NCBI GenBank assembly: GCA_006176705.1
Contig: QRFJ01000057.1
Location: forward strand, 1,579,712 to 1,643,711
Length of the DNA stretch: 64,000 nucleotides
Direction of reading: 5' to 3'
From: Cocos nucifera
Lineage: Eukaryota > Streptophyta > Magnoliopsida > Arecales > Arecaceae
Under the pieces are notes generated by a model that did no database searches, was not told where the DNA came from, and worked only from the letters and a program-made list of their open reading frames with translations. Shown here in pieces: positions 10,856 through 21,929 of the stretch. How positions within the stretch are numbered: the first letter of the stretch is position 1; every line of letters begins with the position of its first letter. The position numbers and the translations under genes were made by a program.

Positions 10856-11902
10856 CTACTGGTGATACATTCTCAGATTTTCTGAGTTCCAAGGTTGGGA
10901 AAGCACTGTTCCTCCGAGCTCCTTCAGGCGATAGATTTCGGATCGGATGATCTCTATCACTTCATACGGACCTTCCCAATTTGGGACGAGTTTTCCTTGG
11001 CTCTGAGACTGAGAGACGGCTGCTCGCCGAAGCACTAAGTCTCCCACTCTAAATGCCTTGCTTTTGACCCTGGAGTTGTAATATTGAGCCACCTTCCGTC
11101 GGTAGGCGGCCATCCGGATGCGGGCTCCCTCCCTCTTTTCTTCCAGAAGGTCGAGGTTGACTCTAAGGTCCTGGGGGTTGTGCCGCTCGTTGAAGCCCAC
11201 GACTCGTGCGGACGGAAGTTTGAGCTCGATCGGGATAACCGCCTCGGTACCAAAGGCCAAGGCGAAGGGCGTCTCACCGGTCGGTACCCTCTGTGTAATT
11301 CAGTACGCCCAGAGGATGTGGTAGAGTTCGTCCACCCAGGCACTCTTCGCCCCATCGAGCCTTGCTTTGATACCTTGCAGCAGGGTCCGATTGGTCACTT
11401 CAGCTTCTCCATTGGCCTGCGGGTGAGCCACCGATGTGAAGTGGTGGGAGACATTTAGCCCTTCGCAGAACTCGACAAACCGTGCTCCAGAGAACTGCCG
11501 CCCGTTGTCGGTTATGAGGGTTCGGGGCAGGCCGAATCGACAGATTAGCGACTTCGATACGAAGTCCTGCACCTTGGCCTCGGTGATCTTCGCTAGTGGT
11601 TCCGCATCGACCTACTTGGTGAAGTAGTCGATCGCGACCAGGAGAAACTTTCGCTGTCCGGACGCTGTTGAGAAGGGACCGAGTATGTCCATTCCCCATT
11701 TCGCGAAGGGCCATGGCGCACTGAGTGGAGTAAGTTCGGATGCTGGCTGCCTTTGCACGCTGGCGTTCTTCTGGCAGCGGTCGCACCTCTTCACATATTC
11801 CACGGAGTCGTGAAACAGGGTCGGCCAGTAGTACCCCTGCCGAAGTAGTTTTTGCGACAGGGACCTGGCCCCTGCGTGACTTCCGCAGAGTCCTTCGTGC
11901 AC
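10856..11902 (-). pseudogene. Element 1 integrase (two in-frame stops)
   Basis: This would encode the integrase that inserts retrotransposon cDNA. The N-terminal HHCC zinc finger is visible (HEGLCGSHAG ... CDRCQKNA), as is the catalytic core with Asp in WGMDILGPF, Asp in TDNGRQF and Glu in HPQANGEAEVTNRT. The C-terminal region (FRVGDLVLRR ... WEGPYEV) is also present. One frame runs through the whole stretch but is cut by TAG at 11612-11614 (where FTKW is expected) and TGA at 11300-11302 (where an Arg codon, probably CGA, is expected). Both fit G-to-A or C-to-T transitions. A frameshift separates it from the upstream RNase H frame. Confidence 0.9.
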
Positions 11903-11939
11903 GTCCCATAGTGCGAAGTCGGCCTCTGAAGGTCGGAGA

Positions 11940-12717
11940 CATCTTCAGCAACGGGAGGGAGTACGACCTTTTATATAACCTGTCCTCGTATAAGACGTAG
12001 CGGGAGGCCTGATTCCTGAGTTTTCGAGCTTCTTTTCGGTCGTGAGGAAGGACCCCTTCTTTAAGGTAGGCGACCAACGGGTCGATCCAGCTGGGCTCGA
12101 AGTCCGTCCGTAGGATGGCCTGAGATTCTTCCGTGGTCGGGCACTTCAGAGTTTCCAAAAATACTTCTTTGGGCAGTTCGGCCGGGGCGAAAGTGGCCAA
12201 CTTGGAGAGAAGGTCGGCTCTTGCATTTTTCGTCCTCGGGACGTGCCGAATGCCGAAGCTGTCGAAGGCCGAAATTAAATTCCTCACTTTCCCGAGGTAC
12301 CTCGCCATGCTTTCCTCCCGTGCCTCGTAGCCGCCGCCAACCTGACCGACCACCAGCTGGAAATCGCTATAGACCTGAAGCCGATCTACTTTCAGTTTCC
12401 TTGCTATCCGCAATCCGGCGATCAGCGCTTCATATTCGGCTTCATTGTTGGTCGCGGAAAACTCGAAGCGCAGCGCGTACTCGGCGACGATCCCCTCGGG
12501 GCTGACCAAGACCAGCCCCGCACCAGCTCCGGCGGAGTTGGATGAGCCATCCACGTGCAGAACCCAGAAGCTTTCAGGAAGGTCGGCCCTTTCTTCGGGG
12601 AGGCTCGGCTGCCAAAGCTCGACTTCGTCGTAGCTCGGTCCTGCCCCGATGTCGGTGTCGCCCGATCCAAGCTCGGCTTCGATCGGAATGGTGCATTCTA
12701 GCACAAAATCTGCCAGT
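11940..12717 (-). pseudogene. Element 1 second (archaeal-like) RNase H, copy B
   Basis: The translation shows FWVLHVDGSSNSAGAGAGL, then NNEAEYEALIAGL, then VYSDFQLVVGQV, then KNARADLLSKLA. These place the D-E-D-D residues of an RNase HI-like fold. This extra RNase H between the RT-linked RNase H and integrase is typical of Tat elements. The in-frame TAG at 12720-12722 cuts it off from the RT-RNase H frame, and a frameshift near 11940 cuts it off from integrase. Confidence 0.85.
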
Positions 12718-12719
12718 AT

Positions 12720-13857
12720 CTATGCTTTAATCGATGGCCTGGATCGGTAGTTGATGTCGAACTCCGTGAGCTCGATCGCCCATTTTGCGATTCTTCCGAA
12801 AGCGTCCGCTCGGTGGAGGACCGCTCTTATCGGTTGGTCTGTGAGGACCGTTATGGTGTGCTCCTGAAAGTAAGGTCGGAGCTTCCTGACAGCAATTAGA
12901 AGACAGTAGGTTAATTTTTCTAACCTAGAGTACCTGGTCTCTGCGTCCCTCAGAGCTCGGCTCACGTAGTAAACCGGTCATTGTGCCTTCGCTTCTTCCC
13001 TGACCAACACCGCTGCCAGGGCTCCGGGGGAGACAGCAAGGTACAGAAATAATTTCTCCCCGGGTTCGGGCTTTGCCAGTAGCGGGGGCGAGTCGAGGTA
13101 ACTTTTGAGCTCTTCAAATGCTTGTTTGCACTCCACCGTCCAGCAGAAGTCCTTCGGTCGCCTGAGAACTTGGAAGAAGGGCATGCACCGCTCGGCCGAC
13201 CTTGAGACAAAGCGACTTAGGGACGCCACCTTTCCGGCCAGGCGCTGAACTTCTTTGATTATCTTCGGAGCAGTCATTTCTCGAATAGCTCGGATTTTCT
13301 CGGGGTTTGCCTCGATTCCGCGTCTTGACACCATGAATCCGAGGAATTTTTCGGAGGTCACGCCGAAGGCGCATTTGATCGGGTTCAGCTTCATCTTGTG
13401 CCTCCTGAGCGTACCGAAGGTCTCTTTAAGGTCGGCGAGGTGGTCTGTTGAAGCTCGGCTTTTGACGAGCATGTCGTCCACGTACACCTCCATGTTGCGG
13501 CCGATCTGTTCCTTGAAGACCTTGTTGACCAAGCGCTGATACGTCGCTCCTGCATTCTTGAGTCCGAAAGGCATGACCCTGTAACAGTAGAGACCTCGGT
13601 CAGTAATGAAGGTGGTCTTTTCTTCATCCTCGGGCGCCATGCGTATCTGGTTGTAACCAGAAAAGGCATCCATGAAGGTGAGGAGCTCGTGGCCCGAGGT
13701 TGCGTCCACCAGCTGGTCGATCCTGGGGAGGGGGTAGCTGTCCTTCGGACAGGCCTTGTTCAGCTTCTTGAAGTCGATGCACATCCTCCACTTGTTGTTC
13801 GTCTTCTTGACGAGAACCACGTTCGAGACCCACGTCGGATAGCTGACCTCCCGGATG
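12720..13857 (-). pseudogene. Element 1 reverse transcriptase-RNase H, copy B (5' cut by gap)
   Basis: This contains RT motifs FMDAFSGYNQI, MPFGLKNAGATYQRLV and the catalytic YVDD box in MEVYVDDMLVKS, followed by the linked RNase H (YSRLEKLTYCL ... LTDQPIRAVLH). It begins abruptly at the N gap. TGA at 12978-12980 replaces the Arg codon CGA found in copy A (QRPVYYVSRAL), and the frame ends at TAG 12720-12722, shared with copy A. It is a second reading of the segment at 15401-16538. Confidence 0.88.
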
Positions 13858-14857
13858 NNNNNNNNNNNNNNNNNNNNNNNNNNNNNNNNNNNNNNNNNNN
13901 NNNNNNNNNNNNNNNNNNNNNNNNNNNNNNNNNNNNNNNNNNNNNNNNNNNNNNNNNNNNNNNNNNNNNNNNNNNNNNNNNNNNNNNNNNNNNNNNNNNN
14001 NNNNNNNNNNNNNNNNNNNNNNNNNNNNNNNNNNNNNNNNNNNNNNNNNNNNNNNNNNNNNNNNNNNNNNNNNNNNNNNNNNNNNNNNNNNNNNNNNNNN
14101 NNNNNNNNNNNNNNNNNNNNNNNNNNNNNNNNNNNNNNNNNNNNNNNNNNNNNNNNNNNNNNNNNNNNNNNNNNNNNNNNNNNNNNNNNNNNNNNNNNNN
14201 NNNNNNNNNNNNNNNNNNNNNNNNNNNNNNNNNNNNNNNNNNNNNNNNNNNNNNNNNNNNNNNNNNNNNNNNNNNNNNNNNNNNNNNNNNNNNNNNNNNN
14301 NNNNNNNNNNNNNNNNNNNNNNNNNNNNNNNNNNNNNNNNNNNNNNNNNNNNNNNNNNNNNNNNNNNNNNNNNNNNNNNNNNNNNNNNNNNNNNNNNNNN
14401 NNNNNNNNNNNNNNNNNNNNNNNNNNNNNNNNNNNNNNNNNNNNNNNNNNNNNNNNNNNNNNNNNNNNNNNNNNNNNNNNNNNNNNNNNNNNNNNNNNNN
14501 NNNNNNNNNNNNNNNNNNNNNNNNNNNNNNNNNNNNNNNNNNNNNNNNNNNNNNNNNNNNNNNNNNNNNNNNNNNNNNNNNNNNNNNNNNNNNNNNNNNN
14601 NNNNNNNNNNNNNNNNNNNNNNNNNNNNNNNNNNNNNNNNNNNNNNNNNNNNNNNNNNNNNNNNNNNNNNNNNNNNNNNNNNNNNNNNNNNNNNNNNNNN
14701 NNNNNNNNNNNNNNNNNNNNNNNNNNNNNNNNNNNNNNNNNNNNNNNNNNNNNNNNNNNNNNNNNNNNNNNNNNNNNNNNNNNNNNNNNNNNNNNNNNNN
14801 NNNNNNNNNNNNNNNNNNNNNNNNNNNNNNNNNNNNNNNNNNNNNNNNNNNNNNNNN
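13858..14857. other. Assembly gap (1000 N)
   Basis: Exactly 1000 N, a conventional placeholder of unknown true size. It lies between two copies of the same retrotransposon segment: 12175-13857 on the left and 14858-16538 on the right. Confidence 0.99.
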
Positions 14858-15384
14858 AGTTCGGCCGGGGCGAAAGTGGCCAACTTGGAGAGAAGGTCGG
14901 CTCTTGCATTTTTCGTCCTCGGGACGTGCCGAATGCCGAAGCTGTCGAAGGCCGAAATTAAATTCCTCACTTTCCTGAGGTACCTCGCCATGCTTTCCTC
15001 CCGTGCCTCGTAGCCGCCGCCAACCTGACCGACCACCAGCTGGGAATCGCTATAGACCTGAAGCCGATCTACTTTCAGTTTCCCTTGCTATCCGCAATCC
15101 GACGATCAGCGCTTCATATTCGGCTTCATTGTTGGTCGCGGAAAACTCGCAAGCGCATACTCGGCGACGATCCCTCCGGGGCTGACCAAGACCAGCCCCG
15201 CACCAGCTCCGGCGGAGTTGGATGAGCCATCCACGTGCAGAACCCAGAAGCTTTCAGGAAGGTCGGCCCTTTCTTCGGGGAGGCTCGGCTGCCAAAGCTC
15301 GACTTCGTCGTAGCTCGGTCCTGCCCCGATGTCGGTGTCGCTCGATCCAAGCTCGGCTTCGATCGGAATGGTGCATTCTAGCAC
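14858..15384 (-). pseudogene. Element 1 archaeal-like RNase H, copy A (cut by gap)
   Basis: This is the same domain as 11940-12717, with small indels: one base near 15080, four bases missing near 15150 and one extra base near 15393. It ends at the N gap. The sequence HVDGSSNSAGAGAGL and the later GQVGGGYEAREESMARYL can both be read, but in different frames. Confidence 0.8.
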
Positions 15385-15400
15385 AAAATCTGTCCAGTAT

Positions 15401-17179
15401 CTATGCTTTGATCGATGGCCTGGGTCGGTAGTTGATGTCGAACTCTGTGAGCTCGATCGCCCATTTTGCGATTCTTCTGAAAGCGTCCGCTCGGTGGAGG
15501 ACCGCTCTTATCGGTTGGTCTGTGAGGACCGTTATGGTGTGCTCCTGAAAGTAAGGTCGGAGCTTCCTGGCAGCAATTAGAAGACAGTAGGTTAATTTTT
15601 CTAACCTGGAGTACCTGGTCTCTGCGTCCCTCAGAGCTCGGCTCACGTAGTAGACCGGTCGTTGTGCCTTCGCTTCTTCCCTGACCAACACCGCCGCCAG
15701 GGCTCCGGGGGAGACAGCAAGGTACAGAAATAATTCCTCCCCGGGTTCGGGCTTTGCCAGCAGCGGGGGCGAGCCGAGGTAGCTTTTGAGCTCTTCAAAT
15801 GCTTGTTTGCACTCCACCGTCCAGCAGAAGTCCTTCGGTCGCCTGAGAACTTGGAAGAAGGGCATGCACCGCTCGGCCGACCTTGAGACAAAGCGACTTA
15901 GGGACGCCACCTTTCCGGCCAGGCGCTGAACTTCTTTGATTGTCTTCGGAGCAGTCATTTCTCGAATAGCTCGGATTTTCTCGGGGTTTGCCTCGATTCC
16001 GCGTCTTGACACCATGAATCCGAGGAATTTTTTGGAGGTCACGCCGAAGGCGCATTTGATCGGGTTCAGCTTCATCTTGTGCCTCCTGAGCGTACCGAAG
16101 GTCTCTTTAAGGTCGGCGAGGTGGTCTGTTGAAGCTCGGCTTTTGACGAGCATGTCGTCCACGTACACCTCCATGTTGCGGCCGATCTGTCCCTTGAAGA
16201 CCTTGTTGACCAAGCGCTGATACGTCGCTCCTGCATTCTTGAGTCCGAAAGGCATGACCCTGTAACAGTAGAGACCTCGGTCAGTAATGAAGGTGGTCTT
16301 TTCTTCATCCTCGGGCGCCATGCGTATCTGGTTGTAACCAGAAAAGGCGTCCATGAAGGTGAGGAGCTCGTGGCCCGAGGTTGCGTCCACCAGCTGGTCG
16401 ATCCTGGGGAGGGGGTAGCTGTCCTTCGGACAGGCCTTGTTCAGCTTCTTGAAGTCGATGCACATCCTCCACTTGTTGTTCGTCTTCTTGACGAGAACCA
16501 CGTTCGAGACCCACGTCGGATAGCTGACCTCCCGGATGAGTCCGGCTTTGAGGAGCTTGTCCACTTCTTCGGCGATCGCCTTCTGTCTCTCCGGGGCGTG
16601 GTGGCGCAGCTTTTCTCTGATGGGCCGGTGCCTCGGATCGACGGCCAGCCGATGTTCCATGACCTCGGCGTCGATCCCCGGTACATCCGCTGGGGTCCAT
16701 GCGAAGACGTCTGCATTTCTTCTGAGGAAAGCGATGAGCTGCTCCCTAACCTCGGCCGCTAAGCTGGAGCCGATCTGCACCACGTGCCCCGGGCTTCCGT
16801 CATGCAAGGGTACGGAGACGAGGTCTTCCGCAGGCTCGCCCCGCTCCTCGGTGAGGTCGTCGCGAACGTCCAGCCCGTCAACAAGGTAAGGGTCGGGCTG
16901 GTTCCCCCTGCGCAGGGTGGCCGAGTAGCAGTACTTCGCCAGAGTTTGGTCTCCTCTGACCTCGCCGACCCCATGACTCGTCGGAAATTTCATCTTCAGG
17001 TAGTAGGTTGACACCACCGCCCGGAGCGTATTCAGGCCGGGTCGCCCGAGGATAGCATTATAGGCGGACGGGGTTCTCACGACTAAGAAGTCGACCTGCG
17101 CCTTAGCCAATTTTGGATATCGGCCCGCCGTCACAGCCAGAGTCATTACACCTTCGATCCGGAACGGCGCCGCCAGCAA
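15401..17179 (-). pseudogene. Element 1 protease C-terminus, reverse transcriptase and RNase H, copy A
   Basis: This is the longest intact part of pol. It starts in the protease C-terminal half (AYNAILGRPGLNTLRAV). RT follows with LIREVSYPTWVSNVVLVKK, CIDFKKLNKACPKDSYPLP, the FMDAFSGYNQI and YVDD motifs, and then the RT-linked RNase H up to PRPSIKA. The frame ends at a TAG (15401-15403) where a Gln codon is expected before the next domain. A one-base frameshift near 17165 separates it from the gag-protease frame. The sequence is that of a Tat-lineage Gypsy polymerase. Confidence 0.92.
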
Positions 17180-19037
17180 ATCCTACCAGGGGGGAATTCA
17201 CAGGTCCTAAGCGGTCATCAGGCAGGGACATTTTTGAGAAGGCATCGTAGAACAATATGTCTGCCGAACTTCCATTATCCACCAAAACACGACGCACATC
17301 ATAGTCAGCGATGTTCAAAGAGATTACAACCGCGTTGTTATGTGGAAACTGGATCCCCTGGCCGTCCGCCTCGGTGAATGTCACAGGCTCCACAGTCCTC
17401 CGCCTCTTTGCCGGTCCCTCGGATCCACCGACCTCTTCTTGCTGAAGCCCCTCCGAGACAGTATTGATGACGTCGAGAGGCGGCCGATCCTCTTGTTGGT
17501 CTCCCCCACCCGGCGGCAATGCCCTCAGCCGATCTTCTCGCTCTTCAGGCCGTCTTCGCAGGAATCGGTCAAGTCTACCTCGCCTGACGAGCTCCTCGAT
17601 CTCGTCCTGGAGCTGGATGCACTCCTCAGTGTCGTGACCGTGGTCGCGATGGTAGAGGCAGAACTTGTTGGGGTTGCGTTTGCTGGGATGGGAACGCATT
17701 CTCTCCGGCCTCGGAAGTCGTTCCTTGATCTCCATCAGCACTTGGGCCTTCGGGGCGTTGAGGGGGGCGTAGCTGTGAAATCATCGTCGGGGAGGACTTC
17801 GGCGCGGAGGGGAACTTCGGCGCGGAGGGGAACCTCGGTGCGTCCTTCCGCCGGGAGTTCCCTGCCTCCGAGCCCGAGGGGGAGTTCGGGCTCGCCCGCG
17901 ACTGGGGGGAGTTCGGGAGCGCGGCCGTGCCTCGGTCCGCTTCCTTTCTTCGGCGGGCCTTCCTGGCCTGCTGATTCGTCGCTTGTCGCGAGCTTCATCG
18001 TCCTTGGCTTCGAAAGCCTCCTCCGCCCGGGCGTAACTTTCGGCCCGAGCTAGCATGTCAGCGAAATCCCTAGGGTATTTCTTTTCCAGGGAGAACAGCA
18101 GGTCGTTCTTCTGAAGGCCGCCTTTGAGGGCGGCCATTGCGACTGATTGGTCCAAGTTCCGAACTTCCAGCGCAGCTGCATTAAACCGGGTGACATAAGC
18201 CCGGATGGGTTCTCCCTCCTTCTGCCTGATGGCCATCAAGAAATCCGAGCCTCGACGTGGCCGTCTGCTACTGACAAAATGGGCCGCGAACTGCTGACTC
18301 ATTTAGTCAAACGATTGGATGGTGCTCGGCTTAAGCGCCGAGTACCAATTCCTGGCTGCCCCCTTGAGGGTGGAGGGGAAAGCCCGGCACAAGATGGCGT
18401 CCGACGCACCATGGAGCAACATTATCATCCTGAAGGCTTTCAAGTGGTCAATCGGATCGGTGGTCCCGTCATAGCTCTCGAAGTGCGGGAGCTTGAAGTT
18501 CGGCGGGACCTGTTCCTGCATAATTCTCTGTGAGAAAGGAGGGTCAGCGTAAATATCATTACCACGGGAGGAGGGAGTATGACGAAGTTCTTCTATGCGT
18601 CGGCTCATTTCTAAGAGCCTTTGATCCAGGAGATCCTCGCGATCCTTGATCTCCAAAGTCTTCTCGCAGAATGGGCGCGAAGCTTCTCCCTGGGTCGAGC
18701 CGCGGTCCGAGCGAGGGCTCTCCCCCGGTTGCTTTCCCCTTCCGGGGACCGAAGGTCGGGTAGTCCATGCCGGTCGCCCCTGGGCCGGACCCCGGGACTC
18801 CGGGGAATCCCGCGCCGGTCGAGCTGATACCGGGGCCCGCGGATGCGTGGCCTGCATCGCCTGCACTGCCTCCGTAAGATCACGGACCTGCTGGGCGAGC
18901 AGGCTGAACTGCTCCGCGTCCACTGCGGCTACAGAGTGAACTCGGGTCGCCGGGGCTGGAGCGGGAGCAGACGGACCCGAACGAGATCGGGTTGCGGAGG
19001 CCGCCGATCGCCGGGTCGAGGCTCTCCTGGGGGGCAT
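17103..19037 (-). pseudogene. Element 1 gag and protease N-terminus (two in-frame stops)
   Basis: gag would start at the ATG at 19037 (MPPRRASTRRS). The capsid-like core reads PHFESYDGTTDPIDHLKAF and WYSALKPSTIQSF, followed by a basic Arg/Pro-rich tail. The zinc-knuckle-like CLYHRDHGHDTEEC lies near 17620-17660. The protease motif VLVDNGSSADILF lies near 17280. One frame covers all of it but for TAA at 18303-18305 (Gln CAG in element 2) and TGA at 17778-17780 (an Arg codon in element 2). Upstream codons of the open frame start with GTG and have no ATG, so 19037 is the natural start. Confidence 0.88.
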
Positions 19038-19146
19038 TTTCTTTCGAAAAAGGAATCCCGAAGGGGAAGAGGGAGAATCCGGAGCGGGAAGAAGAAAATC
19101 GTCGTCGAGCACTCCTTCAAGAACAAAGGAACCTCGAAGGTTCAGG

Positions 19147-19164
19147 CCCTTCCTCTAGCGCCAA
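19147..19164 (-). promoter_or_regulatory. Element 1 primer-binding site
   Basis: Two bases inside the 5' LTR the minus strand reads TTGGCGCTAGAGGAAGGG. Position and the TGGCGC start fit a tRNA primer-binding site. The matching tRNA was not identified. Confidence 0.6.
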
Positions 19165-19166
19165 TC

Positions 19167-20073
19167 TGTTGGTGCAGAAATCCATCTTCGCCGGAGGTCG
19201 CCGGAGTCGAGGCCGCTGAGGTCGCCGCCGGGGACCTGCAAAACGAAGTCCCGTCCGGAACCGGTGGGGGGTGGCTCCGGCAGGACCCTCCGACGGTCAA
19301 GTTAGTTTTCGGCCAACAGTAATGGAGTGCTCGGAATGAGTTCCGGAGCTTAGAGATGAGGAGGAGAGTTTAGAGATCAGAGAGCTTAGCCTTAGCGTGT
19401 CGGAAGGTCCCTTAAATAGTGGAGCTTGATGGTGACAACTGCAGCCGCGTGCTGGTGGGCCGCTCGAGGTTCGACGGAGTCAGTCTCACGAGGTGGTGCC
19501 GTGTGCGGTGGACTGATGGCGACAGCCATCGCCGCCTGACAGTGCGGCGAACTGATGGTGACGGCTGCAGAGCTTGCACTGATGGACTGATGGCGACAGC
19601 CATCGCCGCCTGACAGTACGGCGGACTGATTGGTGATGGCTGCAGAGCTTACGGTGGACTGATGGTGATGGCTGTAGATCTTGCCGAATGAAGGGTTGAA
19701 GGCCTTCCTCGTGTGCCCATTTCGGAGGAGTTCGGGCTCCTGAAGAAGAAGGTAGGAGGGAGTTCGGCTCCCATAGGCGTCTGGCTGGAGGTATGCAGCT
19801 AAGGCTCGTCCGCTGAAGAGTTCGATCGTTGGAGGACTTCGCTGAAGCTCGGCCGTTGGAGTCGGTCCATAGGAGTTCGGCCGCCCAAGAAGTTCGGCCT
19901 CAACGCTGGGAATTTGGAAGAAGCTCGGCAGCTATCTGGTTCGGCCTGCTGGAAGAAGCTCAGCCGCTGGGAGTTCGGTTGAAGCCCATCTGCCGGAGCT
20001 CTTCTGCGGCTACTGGCTACATTAGGCCGAGCGTCGGGCCAGGCTTCGGCAGGAGCGGAATTTATCCCCAACA
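19167..20073 (-). repeat. Element 1 5' LTR
   Basis: This is the upstream LTR in element sense, 907 bp, ending at TSD GTAGG. It is about 45 bp shorter than the partner LTR, through small deletions in its repeat-rich part and U3-like region. Confidence 0.9.
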
Positions 20074-20736
20074 GTAGGAAAAGGCAAGAAAATATTGTGA
20101 CCAACCGACTTTATGCTATATTTTCTCATAGCATCCTTGCTTGCTCTGACCTGCAATAATCAAGGGCTTCTTTAGTGTTCCTTACCAAAATGTTTTGCAG
20201 CCACCTATTATTGTTCATCTTCGATTCTCTGTCTCTCTTCAGCTTCTGGCTCAAGATATGGTTTCAGAAGATCTGCTCTATTATTCTTGCTATACATCTT
20301 ATTCTCTCCAGCAGAATGGCTTACTTTTCCCAGCAGTCTAGCTTCAATGCTTCCAAAGCAATGCTGAACTTCATCTCACCCTGGAGTGAAAGACTTGTTA
20401 AATATGCTGATTTCCATCTCTTCTATCCTAAATTTGAGGACCGTAATTTCTATCACTATTATAGAAAAGGACTACGGCAGCGGTTTTCGAAACCGCTGTC
20501 ATTGACTCTACAGCAGTGGTTAACTCTAACCATTGCCATAGGTCTGACCTATAGCAGTGGTTAACCCTAGCCGCTGCTATAGATCAACATATGACAGTGA
20601 TTACGTGTAACCGCTATCATAGTCAGACTTATGGCAATGGTTAGAATTAACAGTTGCCATAGCTCGAACCTATGGCAACGGTTAGGATTAACCATTACCG
20701 TAGATTAAACTATGGCAGTGGTTCTTTGTAACCGCT
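20074..20736. repeat. Tandem segmental duplication, copy 2, right part
   Basis: This continues copy 2 after the retrotransposon and matches 5934-6329. It includes the intact left end of the outer CACTA transposon at 20454, which copy 1 lacks. It also has about 12 bp (near 20117) that copy 1 lost between short direct repeats. Confidence 0.85.
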
Positions 20737-20780
20737 GCCATAGGCTCAACCTATTGCAACGATTAGTCATAACCGCTGCG
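20470..20780. repeat. Outer CACTA left subterminal repeat array
   Basis: This is a run of short alternating direct and inverted units near CTATGGCAGCGGTT and its complement AACCGCTGCCATAG. In CACTA elements such arrays are the binding sites of the TNP1-type protein. The unit here is degenerate. Confidence 0.85.
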
Positions 20781-21780
20781 ATATTTTTTTTATATATTTT
20801 TATTCTAAATATTATATAATTTTAAAATTTAATGCCAATCTTCATCGTTCATTATCTAAATAATTATCATTAAAGTATCGTCATAAAAGATTACTTCGAT
20901 CCGATGGTCCTAATTTTATCAATTAGAAAAATTTGATTTCGAAGATCGCGAATGACGATGCGATGATCTAATAGATGGAGACCTTCAATATGTTCGAAAT
21001 CTACAATGATGATTTTGATGATATTTGTAGCACACTATCAAAGTTTCACTTCAATCGGATATCGTTATCATGATCAATTAGCACGGGATGATTTCGGTTG
21101 TTAAATGAGAAATGAGTGATCAAAGGACCAAATGACGTTCGATTATGAGATAATTTTTTAGATAAATAATCTTGGCTACTATTTTAATAATTTTTATGAT
21201 GGTGATCATAAAATTTAAATTATTTTTATAAAAATCATTCATGTTAAGCAGATCTTGCAAAAGCACGAGCATAATTACCAACGAAGTTTAAAAATGGGTA
21301 TCAAGCGACGTATAGTTTTGAATCGTTCTTAGATCCACGATTTAAATTTTACGATCACCACTATAAAAATAATTAAAATAGTAGCCAAGATCATTTATCT
21401 AAAAAATTATCTCATAAACGAACGGCGTCTGGTCCTTTGATCACTCGTTTCTCATTTGACGGCTGAAATAACTCTACGCTAAATTAATCATGATAACGAT
21501 ATCCGATTGAAGTGAAACTTTGATAGTATGCTACAAACATCACCAAGATCATCATTGCAGATTTTTGGATCCATTGAAGGTCTCTATCTATCAAATCATC
21601 GCATTGTCATTCATAATCATCGAAATCAAATTTTTCTTATCGATGAAGCTATGGCCATCAGATCGATGCGGTCTTTTATGATGACACTCTAATGATAATT
21701 ATTTAGATAATGAATGGTGAAGATGAATATTAAATTTTCAAATTATATAATATTTAGAATAAAAATATATAAAAAATATT
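20781..21780. repeat. 1-kb palindrome in outer CACTA left end
   Basis: The left arm (about 20781-21217) is the inverted complement of the right arm (about 21338-21780), with a ~120-bp unpaired loop between. Recognisable pairs include ATTATCTAAATAATTATCAT with ATGATAATTATTTAGATAAT, and TCAATCGGATATCGTTATCA with TGATAACGATATCCGATTGA. No coding is seen. Transcripts would fold into a long hairpin. Confidence 0.88.
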
Positions 21781-21784
21781 TTAA

Positions 21785-21915
21785 TCAATCGCTGCCATAG
21801 ATCTATGGCAGTGGTTTTATAACCGCTGCTATAGACCTATGGCAGCGGTTTTCAGTAACCGCTACCATAGTCTATGGCAATAGTTCGAAAACCGCTGCCA
21901 TATGTTAGATTATTT
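21785..21915. repeat. Second subterminal array beyond the palindrome (outer CACTA)
   Basis: More CTATGGCAGCGGTT-type units follow the palindrome immediately, so the palindrome sits inside the repeat array rather than next to it. Confidence 0.8.
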
Positions 21916-21929
21916 TTAGCTGCTTGCCC

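Larger units (their letters stand above)
7999..20073 (-). mobile_element. Tat-lineage Ty3/Gypsy LTR retrotransposon (element 1), defective
   Basis: This element reads on the minus strand from its 5' LTR (19167-20073) to its 3' LTR (7999-8950). It is bounded by a perfect 5-bp target duplication, GTAGG (7994-7998 and 20074-20078), and its ends are TGTTGG...CCAACA. Order in sense is gag, protease, RT, RNase H, a second archaeal-like RNase H, and integrase. Dual RNase H before a Gypsy integrase is the known hallmark of the Tat lineage. A long non-coding, repeat-rich region separates integrase from the 3' LTR. Several stops and frameshifts make it defective. The 1000-N gap at 13858-14857 and the repeated RT segment around it inflate the length; without them it would be about 9.4 kb. 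Confidence 0.93.

Noticed and set aside
13689..14978. Very long frames spanning the N gap
   Set aside because: They are open only because N gives no stops. The real coding there is the minus-strand RT and RNase H pseudogenes.
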